Shown: piece by piece, positions 24,300 to 37,100 of the stretch
Numbering within the stretch: position 1 is the first letter of the stretch
Layout of the letters: every line of letters begins with the position of its first letter
Source of the DNA: Tribonema minus
Taxonomy: Eukaryota; Sar; Xanthophyceae; Tribonematales; Tribonemataceae
Direction: 5' to 3'
NCBI GenBank assembly: GCA_017506865.1
Contig: JAFCMP010000521.1
Location: 248,001-312,000, forward strand
DNA: 64,000 bases
The notes under the pieces: model-generated
Database searches by the model: none
What the model was told of the DNA's origin: nothing
What the model saw: the letters and a program-made list of their open reading frames with translations, nothing else
Made by a program: the position numbers and the translations under genes

Positions 24300-26650
24300 T
24301 CTCCTTTCACGCGGCTCGCCGATGCTTGGCAGCGCTCAGCCGACAGGCGAGCGGGCCGGCAGCACTGGCGTCAACAGCGCTGCCGGCAGCGGCGGCGGAG
24401 GCGGCAGGCGCCATGGCGAGCGCGGGCATTTGGAAGAGATCTGCATCAGCAGCACAGACACAAGAAATGGCATCACCGCACAGTCGGATGGTCGCGCACC
24501 GCTGATCGCGTGTAGTGCATCATCGTACTATTAGTAACAGCCGTACTAGGGTACAGGCGGCGCCCGTGCCAGCAGCGCCAGGCAGAGCGGTCAATGCCGC
24601 TGACTACTGAATGTTGCGCGTACATAACGCGCGCCGCTGGTCGCATGCGCTACTGTAGTGCGCCGTGAGTGAGGCCCTCGCGATGCGCGCGGCGACCGCA
24701 CCAGCAGCGGTCGCATCATAGGAAGCAGCAGAAAGGTCGCCATTGAGTCGATGGGCAACGGGCGCGGCTCGAAACGGTCACAGACATGTCTGCTGTGGTA
24801 CTACCAGCAGGTCAACCCACATATTGTGTTTTAGTGCGTGCTACAGCGGGGTCACGAGCACCACCACACGTGACTTCAGTACTAATGCTGCGATTGGCAG
24901 AGGCGAGCCGCTGCCTGTGGCAAGAGCACTGCTGCGGGGCACGCTCAGAGCGGGGGTTGGCAAGGGTGCTGTGCTGAGAGCGCTGCGCAAATGAGGCGTG
25001 TCTTGTGATGTCAGCACCACTGTCTTGACAGCTCTGCAACTACTCGTTGTCAGGGCCTGCGGAGTGCGGAAGGGCGGGCTGAGCACTGACGCTGCACGGT
25101 GCAACATAATGCGCACGGGGGAAAGTACTGCGGCAGCGGCAGTACGAGCAGGTCAGCAATCACATTTTGCTTCCGATGGGCGCTACAACAGTCCTTTGAG
25201 CATCACCACATGCGCATTGAGTGCGCCAGGCCTGCCATCGGCACAGGCGAGCCACTGCTTGCGGCAGAAGCGCTGCTGAGGGGCACCGTTGAGCGGAAGC
25301 GAAGACTAGCGTAAGAGCACGGCAAGAGCGCTGCGATGAGCTGAGGCGCCACTACCCGTGCGCATACACACTCGTGGACAGCGCTGGGTTACTCAAATTC
25401 CTACTTCTTGAAGTAGTGCCCTTTGTTCATGTCAACTCATTCTCCTGCGAGGTATGCGGAATGCTTCTGAACTGAACCTCTGACATGGCTTACATGCTTC
25501 GCAACAATGCGGCACGCTGATGCTTTGCAGCACTCAGGTGCAGCCACTCCCAACAGGCGCGTGGGCCGGCAGCGCCGGCGGCGGCAGCACTGCCAGCTGC
25601 GGCAGCGGCGGCACAGGTGGCAGGTGGCAGGCGTCACAGCGGCGCAGGCCCTCGAAGGGCAAAACATGCCTGCACCAGCGGCACCAGCAGCAGAAATGGC
25701 AGCGCGGCTCAGCCGGACGATTGCGCACACGTACGCACACGCGCCTCTCATCATGTGCGCTACAGCGCCATAATATTTATGAAAGCTGTGACGATGTTAG
25801 GACCGGCGGCGCCAGTCAGAGGTCGTCGCCGCTCATTACAGATGAACGCTGCGGCGCATACGTAACACGCACCACTAGCCGAATGCAATGCTGCAATGCG
25901 CCGTGAGAGGTTCTTGCAATGAGCACGGAGTAAACCAGCTGCAGCCGCTGCGGCAGCAGCGTCGGAAGCAGCCGAAAGGTCCGCAATGGGCGCGGCGTTA
26001 ATTGGCTGCCGCTGCGGCAGTGCCTGCAGGTCAGCACACATGAGTTGTGGCCAATTCAGCGCCAGTCCTGCGATCAGCACAGGCGAGCCGCTGGTTGTGG
26101 CAACAGTGCTGCTGAGTCAGACGTTCACGGTTAGGGTCAGGAGTGGGATTTCAAAAAGAGTTACTAGTAGGGCTACCTATCAGTAACCTTACTGCACTGA
26201 AAGCGCTGCGCAAATGAGATGTCACAGTGTCTTGTCTTGTGATGTCAGCGCCGCAGCCTTGACAGTTTCATGTCTTCTCGTGAGGGCCCGCGGATTGCAC
26301 AGTGGCGGCCTGAGCACTGATGCTGTACGGCGCAATGTGGTGCGCGCGGAGGAGGGTACTGCAGCGGCAGTACGAACAGGTCAGCAACCGTTTTATGCTT
26401 TCTGTGGATGCTACATACAGCGGTGTTATGAGTGTGCGGCGGCCGCTCCAGCACCAGTCCTGCCAGCGCACTCGGCACAGGCTAGCCGCTGCCGGTGGCA
26501 AAGTGCTGCTGAGGGGCTTGTCAATGAGTGGGTGAGGGTGAGAAATATCCGATGAGTCAGCACAGGCGAGCTGCTGCTTGTGGCAGAAGTGCAGACTGCT
26601 GCTGAGAGGCATGAGTGGGCTAGGGTGAGACGTTCTATGATGAGGGCACG
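24300..26650. repeat. Diverged tandem repeats of several hundred bases
   Basis: Recurring blocks can be seen by eye. 'GGCGAGCCGCTGC..GTGGCA' is near 24902, 25250, 26083, 26480 and 26563. 'GCGCTGCGCAAATGAG' at 24979 and 26203 is each followed by 'TTGTGATGTCAGC', 'CTTGACAG' and 'GAGCACTGA.GCTG'. 'ACAGGCG.GYGGGCCGGCAGC' is near 24343 and 25553. The units are unequal and degraded, with a few percent to a third of bases changed. No transposase or long open frame is present. Confidence 0.6.
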
Positions 26651-27122
26651 GCGAGAGCTAGCTCAGAGTCAGACTCTGTGATAACCGTGCTCAGCGAACG
26701 ACACGTGCCACATCATCCTGCACTGCAGTCTTGACGCCGATGCGACTACAGTGACTGCGCAGCTTGCGCAGTGCACGATGGTGCTGTGGACACTGACACT
26801 GCGCGGCGGCAGAGTGTCGTTGAACGCCATGAAACCGGGGGCAACATGGTATTCCTGCTGGAGTCTGGGATACCCATGATGGTGCATTCAGGAATGAATG
26901 GCAGATATAGTATTTGTGAGTCACATAAGCATGCCATTGGCCCAGGGCCTGCCAATGCACAACATTGTGGTAGTACCATGGCGGTGCTAAAGCACTTGGG
27001 TACAGACTTAAAGTTTGTTGTGATGCCATCGATGCCATCGATAGTGTTACACGGCTGAAGTGCCGCACGATTCTCCTAAGCAAGTGCACAACTCTTTGCA
27101 CGCCATTGAGGGCTGTACTTCT

Positions 27123-27584
27123 TCAGTGGGTCTTTGAACAGCTAGAAGTAGGCATCATGCCACCAAAATATGATTCAGAAGTTAAAGTGGTGAGGAGCAA
27201 GTCCGGAGCTACATGATTGCTGTCATGCAATGAGAACAGGAAAGCGACAGCCACCAATGGCATGGTGAAAAGTGCCACCATGACTGTAACTTGTTGCAAT
27301 TCAATGACGCGCTTCATCAGAACGCTTGACGACGTGTGCCAGCCGCTTGTGACCGAAACGGCGTTCTCATAGCTCCGTTTCACGGCGTTTATGTAAGTTG
27401 AAACGTGCAGCCTTCCGCAAGAAGCAAGTTGGACCTCACTGACAGGCTGTGGGCACTGCAGCAGCTCTTCCAATTCAATTGATTCAAAAGCATCAATGGA
27501 CGAATTGCCAAGCGTAAAGTCAGTTTTAGAGTGCAAATTGAATCTGAAAAAAGCTGAAGGTAGACCACCAGGTGTGATCCACAT
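27123..27584 (-). CDS. Uncertain open frame with one hydrophobic segment
   Basis: 153 codons opening at ATG 27584. The middle is acidic (NSSIDAFESIELEELLQ). A hydrophobic segment follows near residue 110 (VMVALFTMPLVAVAFLFSL). An upstream GC-richer stretch (27787-27640) reads an Ala-rich hydrophobic start and ends at an ACT|GTGAGT donor, but its phase does not join this frame. Composition is more AT-rich than the trusted exons. It may be a chance frame or a decayed gene. Confidence 0.2.
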   Translation of the reverse strand: MWITPGGLPSAFFRFNLHSKTDFTLGNSSIDAFESIELEELLQCPQPVSEVQLASCGRLHVSTYINAVKRSYENAVSVTSGWHTSSSVLMKRVIELQQVTVMVALFTMPLVAVAFLFSLHDSNHVAPDLLLTTLTSESYFGGMMPTSSCSKTH

Positions 27585-27869
27585 ACAATAATTTCAAATT
27601 GCCATATCGGTTCTGTTCCTTGACTCACAGTACTGTACAGAAACGCAGCTGGCTCATCAATGCGCAACGGAACGTGGTGAGCGGTGCCACCACGTTGCCG
27701 CCGCGTCGCCCGCACCGCAGCGGCTGCAGCAGGAGACACTGCGCCCACGATATTGGCAGCGGCGAGCAGGCGAAGCTTCAGCACCAACTAACGCTCACAC
27801 CTGCAGCAGCAGCACAACAGTGCGATATGCATGAGTCGTCGAGTGGTTGCACGTTGAGTCTCATGTGTC

Positions 27870-28220
27870 ACTGAGTACTACTAGTAGACTAAGTCTAGTA
27901 GACTTTAAGTTACTATTAGTAAGACTTAGTGTCACCGTACTACTTAGTAACTGAGTGCCACTGGTTTCAATTATAATAACTGTGTGGATGCCCACGCTGT
28001 GGCGGCGGTGAAAGTACAGTGCAATGCCATGTCAGTATACTAGTAGACTGTCAGTGAACTGAAACTTCAACTTCTGATTCAATAACCTCGAAGTTGGTTG
28101 AAGTGCAAAAATATACATCACAGTTACTGTAGCTACTAGTAGTAGCTGCCAGTGGGCCAGCCTGAGGCCTGAAGTCAATTATTGAATACATTCAGCGTGA
28201 CAGCTGGCCCACTGGCAGGG
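27870..28220. repeat. Palindrome-rich DNA with a 15-bp perfect inverted repeat
   Basis: 27870-28145 is dense in ACTAGTAG / CTAGTAGACT and near-palindromes. CTGCCAGTGGGCCAG (28146-28160) is the exact reverse complement of 28204-28218, and 'cagcctgagg' follows both arms. The arms could form a hairpin with a loop of about 43 bases, or be ends of a small inserted element. Confidence 0.6.
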
Positions 28221-28559
28221 CCCAGCCTGAGGGCCACAGTGACTTTCGAATCAGTAACAACTGTAACAGTTGAGTGTACTTTTCATCCGACGGCGTGCCG
28301 CAAGCGTTTTGCATCCATCCCGAACCGTGACGACGCCGTGGCACTGCGAGACGCGGTGCCTGAAGTCACTGGCAGTGACTATCGCTGGTATGACGCTAGC
28401 CTGCATTTGAGTTTAAATTATTGCCTTCGTGACCGGGCAGCGCAGCTCGAATTTCAACCTCAGGCTGGTTGCAGGAGGACCCCGACGGCGTGATTGACAC
28501 AAAACCAGTTCGAAAAAAATGCGCTTTTGAGATGGGTGCTATGATTTTATCCTGAGCGA

Positions 28560-29142
28560 CTGCTTGCCTGGAGTCGCCATCTGCGCGTTAGACTATGCCC
28601 CCCCGCCCGCCCCGCCCCGACTTGATTTGCAGCCGGGCGACGAGGCCCGACTGACGGACACGCTGATGAATTCCGGAGCCTTTGGGCCTCAGGTCAGCAA
28701 GCGTGAAGGCGTTTAGACGTCCCATTGCAAACCAAGGTCCATGCCCATGATCAATCTGCATTGCAACGTCGAGGATTGGACGTACACCCGCCGTGCCCTT
28801 TCGGCAGCAAAACGCATCAAGATGGCTAAGAGCTCTCAGGCAGCACCGATAGCTGCCTCCACACGCCAGGGCCGACGGCGTGAGAGCGAGGAGCAGATAC
28901 GCATTGCAATACTCAGCCATGCTGGAGGCGGTCACTTGCTCAACAAGCCCAACAAGCCTCTAAACGCTTGTGTTTCCAGCATCGAACGGGTGAAACTGTC
29001 AGACGGTAAATAGGTTCGAGGCTCTCTTGGTTCTACGCGCACAGCGGACTCCGAGGCTAGCCGGAGCGTGACAAACTGAAAACACATCAAGCAGCCGCGA
29101 GCCGCAAGCAGCTGAAGCAGTAAGGGAGCTGCAGCAGCCGCC
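28560..29142 (+). promoter_or_regulatory. Presumed 5' flank of EGF paralogue 2
   Basis: The start codon at 29143 lies in GCCGCCATGG and is preceded by a GCAGCAGCC run, much as paralogue 1 is preceded by (CAG)n then CACCATGG. No TATA box was identified. The open frame at 28741-29013 does not look coding in composition. Confidence 0.3.
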
Positions 29143-32100
29143 ATGGGTTTCGGCGTCAGAGCCGTCGTGGCTTTGGCTGCTCTCGCTGTAGCCAGTGCAG
29201 AGTGTCCCAATGCTTGCTCAGGGCACGGCACCTGTACGTTTTTTGATGAGTGCGACTGCAACCAAGGCTACATGGCCAACGATTGCTCGGAGCGCATCTG
29301 CCCCTTTGGCTTCGCCCACGTTGACGGAGCCAAGGGAGACCTCGATGGCGACGAGCAAGTCACCACCGCCACGCCGGTGGTAGTGGGCTCACAGATGTAC
29401 CCAGTCGGTGCAGTCGAGGGCGTGGACGCAACGGTCGACGACTCAGCGCACGCGTACATGGAGTGCTCCAACAAGGGCATCTGCGACAGGACGACGGGCA
29501 CGTGCAAATGCTTCCCTGCCTACGAGGGCTACGCCTGCCAGCGCGCTTCCTGCCCAGCGGTCGACGGCAAGATGTGCGGGGGGCATGGCGTGTGCAGAAC
29601 GGTCCGGGAGCTCGCCAACGGCGACTACAGCAACGACTACGAGCTCTGGGACGCCGACAAGGGGATGGCGTGCGACTGCGACCCCGGCTACAGCGGCTTC
29701 AACTGCTCCGAGCGGGAGTGCCCCATCGGCGTGGACCCGCTTTACAGGGACGACACGGAGATCGAGCCGCGCTATCCTATCTGGACGTTCAGGTTTGACA
29801 GTGCGACCGTTGACTTCACCGACTTCACGCCACTTCCTGTCAACGCCGACACCTACCGCATCAAGTTCTTCGACGCGAGTGGAGAGGATTGGATCACCGC
29901 CCCCATCGGTTTCACCGTGGACACTGACGCCCCAACATCAGCAGGACTCTCTGCGGACTCATTGGAGTCTGCGCTGCTGGCGCTGGAGAACGGCGCAGTG
30001 CCAGAGGCGTTCTGTTCTGGCACTTTTGCAAGTAAGTTGATTCACAAGAAATTGGATAAAAGTTCAACTGTTGCAGTTAAAGTACTGTGAACCACACACG
30101 TTGTACAACACAGAAATCTTGTGAACTTCAACTTGATGTATTTGTCAAATTGAATGAGTATTTATAATAATAATTACAGTAACAGTTACAGTAACTGTAA
30201 CAGTACTGTAGCACTGACTTGAACAGACTTTCAGTGATGCGCACAAAGTTGGTCCACCACATGATTTGAGTGCATGTAGCCCGGGCCGCTTCTGTCACAT
30301 TACGGTAGTACTTAGTCTAGTTTGTAACAATTATTTCATTGACAAGTAAATCATTGAAACGTTTGCAGCAGCTGCTGCCGCAGTGCAGCTGTCAATGCCA
30401 TTGCATCAATTTGTCGTCACGGTTGTGGCATTGCGTATTTTGTGTCATACTACTAATGGTACTTTTTTGAACGCAGTGAAGAACTTCAAGTTAATGAACT
30501 TCAAGCTGTTGAACGTGCAGCAGCAGTTACTGTAGCCGGCAGCACTATTCATTGACAAGCCGTACAGTGAGTTCTGCAACTTCAAGGTCAATTGCCGCTG
30601 CCAGCGTGGTGCGGCATCAGATTGAATTTCTCTCATACTATCATCAAGTTACGTACCTCTTATGTAGTCAATAACAGACAATCAGTTCAACTTGGTAGTC
30701 AATGGTCCATTTAATAATTTAGTAAAAGGGCATCGCGCGCGTCGGCACTTCAAGTCTTGCTGGTAGGCCAATTTGCAAGAACAATTTTCAAAGAGGCACT
30801 GCAAAATTTGCAAGTTTTAAACGAAAGTCACTGCAGCAGTCACTCAGTCTGTAACATTTACAGACTGCAACGTTGCTGCGGCACTGCCAGTCGTGAGAGT
30901 GTCACTTAAAGCTTGCATTCGGTTTAGATTCATGTCAAGTTGCTACTGAGACAAATTGAACGACATTGTCACGCATGCTCTTGCTGCAGTGCTTGAACGC
31001 CCCCCGTTCAAGTTGACGTTTTTGGCTATGGCACAGAGCGGCTCTAATCCTTATGCACACTGTGACAGTGACAGTCGTTTTGAGCTTGCCTCAGCAAAAC
31101 TTAATGTTAACCGCCCTGTCCTCGCGCGCGCGCGCAGACCTGTACATCGAGCTCACGTGCGTGTTCCCCAGCAACTTCGGCCCCCACCGCGTGCCCGAGA
31201 TCATCACCACCGACAGCAACGGCGACACAACGCTCAGCGCCGCCAGCGACTTCACCGCAACGACCGTCTTCGACAAGGGCGTCATCGGCGAGACCACCGA
31301 CTACTTTGCGCAGCTCTGCAAGGGCGTGTCGCTCACGCTCACGGACGTCGTCGACGGCACGTCCACGCTCACCCTCACCGACGTCGCCAGCGGCAGTTTC
31401 GTATTCCACTCGGCGCTCGCCACCGCCGGCGCGGACACGCCTGTGACGTACTCGGCCGTCCCGGCGACGATGATGGCGGCCATCGCAAGCGCCGTGACGG
31501 CGGCGGCGGGGGCCACCGCCGTCGGCGTCACCGTCACACAGCTCAGCGCCGACGTGTACAGCATCATACCGCCGGGCAACACGGGCAACCTGCAGCTGAG
31601 CGTCATCACGCCCTCGTTTGTGGGCACGGCGGCCGCGACCATGAGCAGCAGCACGGCCGGCGCGGTGGCGTTCTCCATCATCAGCGCCACGCTCACCGGC
31701 GGCACGTTCAAGCTCACGTCAACGGCGTACGGCTTCACGACAGGCAACATTGCCTACGACGGCAGCTCCGCGTCCGCCACCGCCGCCAACATCGAGACCG
31801 CACTCGAGCTCCTGACAGTCAACACTGTGCCGGTGAGCGTCACCGTCACCGGCACCCTGCGCACCATGCCGTCGAATGGCCAGGACTTCGTCGTCACGTT
31901 CGTGGCGCCGTACGGCGGCGACGACGACCTCGTCGTGCTGCCGGCCAGCAGGCTGACGCTGACGCCCTTCGACACGCCCGGCGTCTCCGCCGTCACCGTC
32001 AGCCCGTCGGACGTCAAGGAGCTCACCATCACGGGCGCGCCGGCCACGTTCAGGGTGGACGTGTTTGACGGCGCCACGCACGCGCTGGCGGCGGCCGTCA

Positions 32101-34184
32101 CCACCGCCGCCGGCACCGCCGCTGCGGACCTGGACGCCGCTCTCAGCGGCGCGCTGACCACGCTGGGCATCACCAACGACCTGGTGGTCGCCAAGAGCGC
32201 CGCACCCGGACCCGATACGTTCCTCGTCGTGTTCAACGACCCCCTCGGCAGCACCATCACGCTGTCAGACGGCGGCCCGCTCGTGACGACCGCCGTGACC
32301 GTGACCGTCGCCGCCGCGGTCGCGTCGGTGAGGTTCGACGCGACCACCAGCGTGGGCACGTGGACCATCAACGCCAACGGCAAGACGCCGGTGTCGCTCA
32401 ACTACCTGGACGCAGACACCGTCGTCAAGGCCGCGCTCGACGCCGTCTGGAACCCGGCCACCGGCGCCGGCGCCATCACCAACATTGGCGTCGTCGCCGT
32501 GGGCACGGGCTACGACATCACCTTCGGCGACCTGATCAGCAACGGCCAGGCTGTCGACGGCACCACGCAGGCGGCGACGGTGGTGGTCGCGGACGTCTCG
32601 CTCGTCACCAACTACGCGACCGTCGCGGTGGACGGCACGTCGGCGAACGGCGCCGTGGTGGACGTGAGCGGCGCCGCCGCCGACAACCTCTTCACCCTCA
32701 CGACAAACGCCGGTGGCACCATCGATACCACCGCGCCGCTGGCCGACAACATCACCCCCACCCTTCTCAAGGCGGCGCTAGAGGGGCTAAGTGGGATCAC
32801 CACCGTCCTTGCCGGCGTCCGCGCCGGCGACGCCGCCAAGTACATCATCGCGTTCGTCACCCCCCTCGGCGTCGCCCTGGAGGCCGGCATCACGCCGGTG
32901 GTGCCGGGCACCGCGTTCCCCGCGCCGACGTACACGCCAAGCATCCTCACCATCGACTTCTCCAGCGTGGTGACTGGCGGCACATTTGATTGGACGTACG
33001 GCGCCGTGGGCCCCATCACGATCACCGCCATGGCCGCCTTGACCGCAACAGTCAAGGGCGACATAGAGGGAGGCCTGACGACAGCGAGCCCCACGGGCGG
33101 CGCCGTCACCGTCACCGTAACGTTCCCCACCACCACGCGCTACGTCATCGCCTTCAGCGGCGGCAACGGCGGCCTTGCGCTCGGCGGCATGAGCATCGAC
33201 TACGCCGCGCTCACGCCGCTGCCGGCCGTCGCCGTCGCCGTCGACACGCGCGCCAACTACGTCATGCAGACGGGCCTCGTGAGCGACACCACGTCCGCCA
33301 ACGACGCCGCCGCGGCGCTCAAGCGCTTCAAGACGTGCCTCGCCGACGCTGACGGCGACCCCGCCAACAACATTGAGAACTCGCTCTGGGACTACGGCTT
33401 CGCGAACGCGGGCGACTTCGTCACGTACGAGCACCCGCACCTCGTCAAACTGGTGAAGACGCTCGAGCCGGGCGCGCCCGCGGCGCACGCGCTGATGTAC
33501 TGGCACGCCTCCACGTCGCGCTTCGACGTCATGACCAAGGTCGGCAACACGGGCAGCGCGTCGTTCGCCGCCCGCAACTTCTACGTCGGCGCCACCGACG
33601 GCACGCTCGCCATGGTCTACGACGACGCCGAGGCGTTCACGGCGCCGTCCACCATCGACACGAGCGGCAAGGTCAAGGCGACGGTTACGTTCTCGCAGTT
33701 CGGCGACCAGCTCGCGCTCGCGCACGACTTCACGTGCGACGCGGACGCCGCGGCCGACGCCGCCGTCGCCGCGGCGATCGCCGCCGCGGGCAGCAGCGCT
33801 CAGCCCGGCGGCCACGACGACGACAACTGCATCCGCAAGGGCGACCTCGTGGTCGTGCCGTTCACGCAGCTCGTCAACAGCAACCCCGGCGCCGCCGCGA
33901 CGTTCACCAACAGCGCGGAGCTGCGGCGCATCGTCCACATCTCGCCCGATGGCCTCGCCGTCTCGCTCGACCGGCCACTGCACTACACAGACGAGAACAC
34001 GCGCGTCCCCGCGCACGGCATGCCGCTGTACAAGTTCACGCCCGCGCCGGACGGCAGCAGCGTGTACGACTACGCGACGCCGTGCGCCGGGCGCGGCCTC
34101 TGCGACCGCGCCCAGGGGCTGTGCACATGCTTCCGGGGGTACACGGGGCCGGACTGCAGCATGCAGAGCGCGCTCAGCATGTAG
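29143..34184 (+). CDS. Secreted EGF-like and beta-repeat protein, paralogue 2
   Basis: Exon 1 is 29143-30031 (889 bases, the same length as in paralogue 1), donor TTTGCAA|GTAAGT, phase 1. Exon 2 is 31138-34184, after GCGCGCAG, ending TAG. The product is about 1311 residues. Signal peptide GFGVRAVVALAALAVASA; EGF-like modules as in paralogue 1; diverged beta repeats with 'ATxADLDAAL'-type helices; C-terminal EGF-like GRGLCDRAQGLCTCFRGYTG. The EGF-coding parts match paralogue 1 almost base for base. The middle of exon 2 is much more GC-rich at third positions and aligns only at protein level. The role is inferred to be extracellular or cell-surface; no membrane anchor is seen. Confidence 0.85.
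30160..30215. repeat. Near-palindromic TTACAGTAACTGTAA cluster in the intron
   Basis: Within the intron of paralogue 2, 'ataataataattacagtaac' runs into 'gttacagtaactgtaacag', a nearly perfect palindrome. It could fold into a hairpin and resembles the palindromic text at 27.9-28.1 kb. Confidence 0.45.
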
Positions 34185-37100
34185 ACGCGGCTCTCCGCTC
34201 GCAGCAGCAGCAGCAGCAGTGTGTACTCAGTGCTCAGCAGTCGGGACTTGATAGTATATGCACTATTCAAGTTGCGTGCGCGCGCGCGCGCCGCCTGATT
34301 GCGCAGGTACTAGGTGCACTGCTGCGTGCACGCTGGGCTGCTGCGGCGGCGGCCGTTGCCAGCGCTGCGGCATCACCGCTGCTGCTGCCGCCGCCGCCGC
34401 CGCGCCGCTGGCCGCGTCTGCGCTGCTGTTTGCTGCGAGCGCGGGCCTTAGCTGCAGAGCTACTAGATGCTGTGTTGTACGGTTACTGTGCGAGTGCGCG
34501 CGACGGTGTGCATGGCTCTTCAGAAGCTGCTGAGCCGCTGCCGCCGCGCATGTGTCTATTCTGCATGTCAACATGTCAATACGATGTTTCCGTGCTTTTT
34601 ACATTCAGCAATTGCCTTGACTTTTTCGCGCCTGCTGGGTGCTTGCGCCTGCTTGGTGTGATGTACTTGAGAGCACACGTGCTTGTTTTGCACGCTCGAG
34701 GGTTAGGTTTTGAATGAGGGTTACAGATTTAGCACTTCACTGCACTGCGCACAGCACCAGCTGTTTGAGGAAATGCATGGGTATGCTATTCACCAGCGCT
34801 CTTTATGTTGAAAGCAGGGCCTTGCATTTCACTTGTAAAGCATGCGCGCATGCCTGAGGTGCCAGAGCGCTGTATGGCAACTTGCAGCTGTGCAGTCATA
34901 CGCGCGCGCCCGTTAGTTCACTGCTGTGAGACCAGCCCGCCTTGTATCACGTCACAGCTCTCAACTAATGAGTTTGTTGGCATGGTGTGTGCGATTGCTG
35001 CCTTTATAGTTCATGTTGCTGCTTTGTTTCTCGCTGCAGCTGTGGCAGCACTATTAGCGCTGCTGCTGCAGCAGTGCGCACGCTGAGCGCTGCACAGGTG
35101 CCCCTTTTTACGGACACAATATAATTGTGGCTCGTGACTTCAATGATTGTGACTTAAATTGAAAAAACTTTTCAAGAACAATAGTATCAAGACTATGGCT
35201 CACTGGCTGCACTGTGTCAAAATTCACACTCTTCAATGTGGTGCTATGACTCTGTCTTGCCGCAGTGCATCAGCGGCAGGCTGCACGCAAGAAATGCTGT
35301 CCACCAGCATCTGCAGCACAGCAGGTAACTGTTTGTTGTTGGTGAATTTTAATGTTGCTGCTTCTATGTTATGTGCTGCAGTGCAGCGCATACTGAGAGT
35401 ACGGATGGTACGCAGCATGGCAAGCCAGAGGGGCAAGAGCCACAGCGTGAAGGCGCACACAGCAAGTCGGCACCTTACGCACCGCACGTGAATCGTGCAT
35501 GCACCTGAGCGATGCTGCACTGTCCCTTTCTTTGTTCATACCTTCTAAGAAAGCGCGTTCTGTACATGTGTGATATTTATCATCTTCAAACTTCAAGTTG
35601 ATTCCAGTACAGCATTGAAGCGACGGCCTATGATGAAATTATGTGAGGCAGTGGAATAAGAGTAGAGTGTTTGAACTGTAGTGTCCTACTAGTTCAAACA
35701 TGCGTACACCTTTACAAACTCACAGTCATGTGCTGCTGCTGTCCGCTCCTGCTCCGCGCTGCTGCCCCCTGGTACAGGTACTCCGCCCCCCCCCCCTCCC
35801 CCGCGTTGCCTCATGTGGCCCCCTGGCTCCTTGTGTCAGGTGGCTGTCGTACGCTGACGCCAGCCGCTGCACGCGCTGTGCCCAGCGGCGTTGATGGCCG
35901 CGCAAGCATGCTGCAGACAGTGTTGCGGCGCTGTGCACAAAGGTGTATTTACGCTGCTTGCGGCCTGGCCTGCAAACGCGCGGATGGAGCAGCGTGCATG
36001 GCGGTGAGACGCAGAAGACGTGGGCTGTTGTGTGGTAGGGGCAAGCGTTCAGTGGTGGTGTTAGGGTGGGGGTCCACTCTGGTGTCTGGCGGGTGCACAC
36101 TGACAAAGCAGCGCTGCAATACGTGCATTTAGAGCACACGCGTTGTGGCGCTGCTGGCTGACCATCTGCAGGAACACAACAATATAGCTCCGTGACACTC
36201 ATTTGTCGGCTGTAGTCACACACGCCTGTTGCATGGGCACATGCTCTGCATTACCACGACGCATGAGACCCTCCTGCATCTTGTACATTCAGAATCAAAT
36301 GGCAGCACCAGCGCTTCTCATGCATTGCGCCTCACCAGTGCATACAGATGCGTAGACTTGGTATAACCTGTCAGATGATGGGTCTTTTGCAATGACACCA
36401 GCAAAACTCACCGGCAGCAAATGGTGGTTTCTGCCACTCCTCCCCCGCAGCACAGAAAAGGTTCTGCGGCCATGTACTTCCGACAGGCAGGTAGAGCCCT
36501 CCCTTGCATTTTGGCAGCATGCCCCGTCCACGCACGGCCTCCGTGATCGCCTACCTCCAGCAGACAGTATCTGGTCGCAGGTTCAGCTGCCAGGCTGGGT
36601 CACAGGCCCACTGTGGCAGTGAAGGACCCCATTGCGAGAATAGCTCGTCTAGCGCAGTTGATCATTGTACATCGCCTGCCATAATGCAAAGAAGATAGGC
36701 AGCAAGCAGCAACGCAATTAGTAGTCAGCTCAGTTGCACAGCGTGCACCTGCCTCGGAGTACCTCTACTTTGAAAAACTGGCAGTTGGACAGTTTTCAAT
36801 TCCAATGGAAACCTGGCAGTCGGAAACTTGAGCATTACGCTCACAACAAAGCACCTTGGAGGGCACATGCCCACATCGGCACGTCTACAGCAACAGCCGT
36901 TCCTGCGCAGGCATCTGTTGCACGCGTGTTCTACATGCACACTCACATGTCATGACGACTCCCAGTGACGATCGGAGGGGGTTGAGCTGTCCACGCATAG
37001 TGTCCTGGAATGACTGGCGGGTCGACTTGAGCGAGCGAGGGGCAGCGGGCGCCGCCACGTGACATCTTGGTTCGTGAACATGCACGAATGGTGGAATCTG

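Larger units (their letters stand above)
18761..29142. other. Long gene-poor interval between the two EGF paralogues
   Basis: About 10 kb with no well-supported gene. Its content is given as separate entries: a GC-rich island, telomere-like tracts, a candidate exon, diverged repeats, one open frame and palindromic DNA. The rest is mid-GC sequence without visible structure. Confidence 0.5.

Noticed and set aside
32787..34016. 409-codon open frame antisense to EGF paralogue 2
   Set aside because: It mirrors GC-rich codons of the real exon. The sense frame has signal peptide, EGF motifs and a conserved paralogue; the antisense frame is Arg/Gly/Val-rich without motifs.
33734..34717. 327-codon plus-strand frame overlapping the end of EGF paralogue 2
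   Set aside because: Out-of-frame reading of the same exon, Arg-rich, running on into simple repeats.
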